This document shows, piece after piece, positions 31,186 to 33,381 of a stretch of 33,381 bases of DNA. The DNA comes from Bacillota bacterium (GTDB lineage Bacteria; Bacillota; Clostridia; Oscillospirales; Oscillospiraceae), in contig JAJUHD010000003.1 in the NCBI GenBank assembly GCA_029268085.1, positions 1 to 33,381 on the forward strand. The letters run 5' to 3'. Position 1 is the stretch's first letter. Every line of letters starts with the position of its first letter. The position numbers were made by a program, and so were the translations under genes. The notes beneath the pieces were generated by a model. It did not search any database, was not told where the DNA came from, and saw only the letters and a list, made by a program, of their open reading frames with translations.

Positions 31186-32277
31186 ATGGACACAAGCCTG
31201 ATGCCCCGCAATAATTTTGACTTGCATCAAGATATAAAATCCATACTGGTTTGGGGGGAGCACGCTAAAGAGCCTCCCTTTCTGACTGTTTCAATCCCCG
31301 CATATAAGCGCGGAGGCCTTCTGAAGGAAGCTCTGGAGAGCATACTCCGCCAAAAAGAGAGCCCCTCCTTTGAAATAGTTATATCAGATGATGAACCCTG
31401 CGAAGCCCATGAGGAAACACAAGCTATAAAGATTGTAAAAGAGCTGAATGATCGGCGTATAGTTCTCTATCATAACGAGCGGAACCTTGGCCTGTGCGCA
31501 AACTGGAACCGCAGCGTGTCTTTGGCGAGATCCGAGTACGTTTGCGCGCTTGACGATGACGATTTGCTGGAGGATACATACTTTTCAGAGGCTTACAAAA
31601 TACTTGCCGCCCACCCTGAAATAGATTTGCTCGGAACCAAATGGGCAAAGCTGGACCAGCGGAGCCTATCCCCAAAGAAAAATGGTAAGGATAGATCCTT
31701 GCATTTTTTTGCCGCCTTCGCTCAGAAAGCGGCTGAAAACTCATATGGAAAGCTCACTCCGGTCAATCGCTGGCTGGTTTATCCGCACATTGTCCTCTTG
31801 CTTTCCGGCTCGATAATCCGGAAAGCCTCGGCCTTAGAACTGGGAGGCTTTAATAATGAATGGTTTCCCAGTATGGACTATGCGTTCCTTGCAAATGCGG
31901 CCCGTAATGTCAAGGTCTTTTTATACAATAAGGAATCAGTAATAACAAGGATATTGTCCAATACCAGCGCAAAGCCCGAAAACGTTCGGCGCTGCTGCAT
32001 TTCTGATTTTAAAATACATGAACTTATGAAAAGCTATTATCCGCCATGGCTGAAGCCTTTTATTTCCCTATCAAACAGGGTAATGGTCAGATCCCAGCTT
32101 GACGGTCTCAATTCGTTATGGGAAACTAACGTACCTTATGACGAAATTGCGAGGGAGTTGGGTATCGGAAGCTTCTATTCGTCTTACCTTGCGAAACTGC
32201 TTTTCAAGCTTTTTATGAGAACGTATTCGCTGTACAAACTGCATTATATCAATAAGCATTCCATCGATATCTATTAA
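31186..32277 (+). CDS. GT2 glycosyltransferase
   Basis: A 363-residue GT-A family 2 enzyme. The nucleotide-binding start FLTVSIPAYKRGGLL lies near residue 32, IVISDDEP near 66, NLGLCANWNRSV near 99, and ALDDDDLLED, carrying the metal-binding acidic motif, near 122. The catalytic-domain end includes GGFNNEWFPSMDYAFL near residue 223. The C-terminal 120 residues are helical and basic, and may hold the enzyme at the membrane. The ATG at 31186 has AAAGGGATG upstream, 22 bases after the previous stop. Predicted to add one sugar to the repeat unit; the donor is not readable. Confidence 0.88.
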   Translation: MDTSLMPRNNFDLHQDIKSILVWGEHAKEPPFLTVSIPAYKRGGLLKEALESILRQKESPSFEIVISDDEPCEAHEETQAIKIVKELNDRRIVLYHNERNLGLCANWNRSVSLARSEYVCALDDDDLLEDTYFSEAYKILAAHPEIDLLGTKWAKLDQRSLSPKKNGKDRSLHFFAAFAQKAAENSYGKLTPVNRWLVYPHIVLLLSGSIIRKASALELGGFNNEWFPSMDYAFLANAARNVKVFLYNKESVITRILSNTSAKPENVRRCCISDFKIHELMKSYYPPWLKPFISLSNRVMVRSQLDGLNSLWETNVPYDEIARELGIGSFYSSYLAKLLFKLFMRTYSLYKLHYINKHSIDIY

Positions 32278-32299
32278 CATTCAAAAGGAGAGCTTATTA

Positions 32300-33381
32300 A
32301 TGAACCAAAAGCCTTCCGTAGCGCAAAACGTAATATGGAATTGGGTTCGCGTTTTGATGGGGATTGTATTTCCGTTAATTTCCTTCCCCTATATTTCCAG
32401 AGTCTTGGGACCCGATGGAATCGGAAAAGTCGGTTACATATATTCGATTGTCGGCTATTTTTCTCTTGTTGCCATATTCGGAGTTCCGAATTACGGCATA
32501 AAGGAAGGCGCAAAAGTTCGCGATGATAAGGAGAAGCTCGGCAGATTTGTTACCGAGATGGTGATAATCAACATCGTTACATCTCTTTTATCAACAGCTG
32601 CGTATTTGTGCCTGCTTGCCTTTCCGGCGTTTCAGAATTATAAAGCGCTGATAATTATTATGGCAGGATATATTCCGCTCAGTTCGCTTGGATTGGCGTG
32701 GATATACCAGGTTTTTGAAGATTACCGCAGGATCGCCATACAATCAATATGCATTCAGGCGGCTTCTCTGGCTCTGCTTTTTCTGCTTGTCCGTGATTCT
32801 GATGATTATATCCAATATGCGTTTGTACACGTTTTCTCAAGCGTCGGGTCGAATATCCTTTATCTGATTTCAGCAAGCAGGCGCGTCAAGCTTTTCGGAT
32901 ATGGACACTACGATATAAAAAAGCACCTTAAGCCTGTACTGATACTGTTCGGAATGAGCGCAGCATCGACACTGTATTTGAATTTCGATTTGACTATGCT
33001 GGGAAATATGGTGGGAGACACTTCTGTCGGACTGTATTCCGCAGCGAACAAGGTAACGATTATTGTATCTGCGCTGCTCAATTCTATTTGCGGAGTGATT
33101 CTTGCCAGAATGTCCCGCTATGCCGGTTTGGATCAAAAAGAAAAATTCCGCGATCTTCTGAGAAAGACAATAATATGTATGCTTATGCTGTCGATTCCGG
33201 CAGCTTTAGGCTTAATACTGCTGAGCAGACCAATCATCGTGCTTTTATGCGGAAAGCAATTTTTGGAAGCTGTCCCGGCAATGTGTATATTAAGCGTTAA
33301 CCTTATCATTTCACCGATAAACGGGCTTCTAGCCTATCAGGTGCTCCTTCCGTATAACAGGGAAAGGTATTCCGCAATTGC
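32300..33381 (+). CDS. Wzx-type polysaccharide flippase (partial, runs off the window)
   Basis: The first 360 codons of a multi-helix membrane protein of the MOP/polysaccharide transport family. The N-terminus (VAQNVIWNWVRVLMGIVFPLISF cut here to its pattern: amphipathic start then a long helix), PYISRVLGPDGIGKVGY and FGVPNYGIKEGAK are typical of Wzx proteins of Bacillota. About nine hydrophobic segments are visible before the edge; a full protein would be near 470-490 residues. The ATG at 32300 follows AAAGGAG by about 10 bases. It would flip lipid-linked repeat units across the membrane for the Wzy-like polymerase encoded upstream. No stop codon interrupts the frame. Confidence 0.9.
   Translation, partial: MNQKPSVAQNVIWNWVRVLMGIVFPLISFPYISRVLGPDGIGKVGYIYSIVGYFSLVAIFGVPNYGIKEGAKVRDDKEKLGRFVTEMVIINIVTSLLSTAAYLCLLAFPAFQNYKALIIIMAGYIPLSSLGLAWIYQVFEDYRRIAIQSICIQAASLALLFLLVRDSDDYIQYAFVHVFSSVGSNILYLISASRRVKLFGYGHYDIKKHLKPVLILFGMSAASTLYLNFDLTMLGNMVGDTSVGLYSAANKVTIIVSALLNSICGVILARMSRYAGLDQKEKFRDLLRKTIICMLMLSIPAALGLILLSRPIIVLLCGKQFLEAVPAMCILSVNLIISPINGLLAYQVLLPYNRERYSAI

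Noticed and set aside
1-33381. CRISPR arrays, transposases, integrases or prophage genes
   Set aside because: No regularly spaced repeats and no protein motifs of these classes were seen on either strand.

Overview
The window looks like a chromosomal segment of an anaerobic, low-to-mid GC Bacillota, most likely a clostridial gut-type lineage close to Oscillospiraceae/Ruminococcaceae. The signs are Nfn-type electron bifurcation genes, a pyrophosphate-dependent phosphofructokinase, a type III pantothenate kinase, the gene order rimP-nusA-rnpM-ylxQ-infB-rbfA-nrnA-truB-ribF, strong AGGAGG-type ribosome binding sites and consensus sigma-A promoters. The lineage is inferred from gene content only; no database search was possible.

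Region 1 (1-3.3 kb): the tail of an unidentified gene, then nfnA-nfnB on the + strand, converging on a divergent coaX-like gene over a shared hairpin terminator. Region 2 (3.3-11.5 kb): the translation/transcription operon from rimP to ribF. It is preceded by candidate promoters and an intrinsic terminator in the untranslated leader, the arrangement expected for NusA autoregulation. Region 3 (11.5-13.9 kb): divergent pfp and fba, two consecutive glycolytic steps, sharing a 143-base promoter region. Region 4 (13.9-18.6 kb): a P-type ATPase homologue that has lost the phosphorylated Asp and other catalytic residues, facing a two-gene minus-strand unit (lipid kinase, then a CmpB-type membrane domain fused to an HD-GYP phosphodiesterase). 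Region 5 (18.6-19.3 kb): tRNA-Ser(GGA) behind a perfect consensus promoter, and a small cysteine-rich membrane protein.

Region 6 (19.4 kb to the end, continuing beyond it): a one-direction surface polysaccharide operon, visibly more AT-rich than the left half. It holds an initiating phosphoglycosyl transferase fused to a GT4 glycosyltransferase, an unassigned GT-B-like protein, an asparagine-synthetase-like amidotransferase, a GT4 enzyme, a Wzy-like polymerase, a GT2-pyruvyltransferase fusion, a radical SAM/GT-D fusion, a GT2 enzyme and a Wzx-like flippase. Together these suggest Wzx/Wzy-dependent synthesis of a repeat unit that may carry pyruvyl and amide groups and perhaps a radical-SAM-made change. 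The sugars cannot be read from the sequence.

The most unusual items are the radical SAM-GT-D fusion (with a candidate internal ribosome binding site and ATG at the domain boundary), the intact but catalytically stripped P-type ATPase, the CmpB-HD-GYP fusion and the motif-poor CoaX. No CRISPR array, insertion sequence, transposase, integrase or rRNA was seen.
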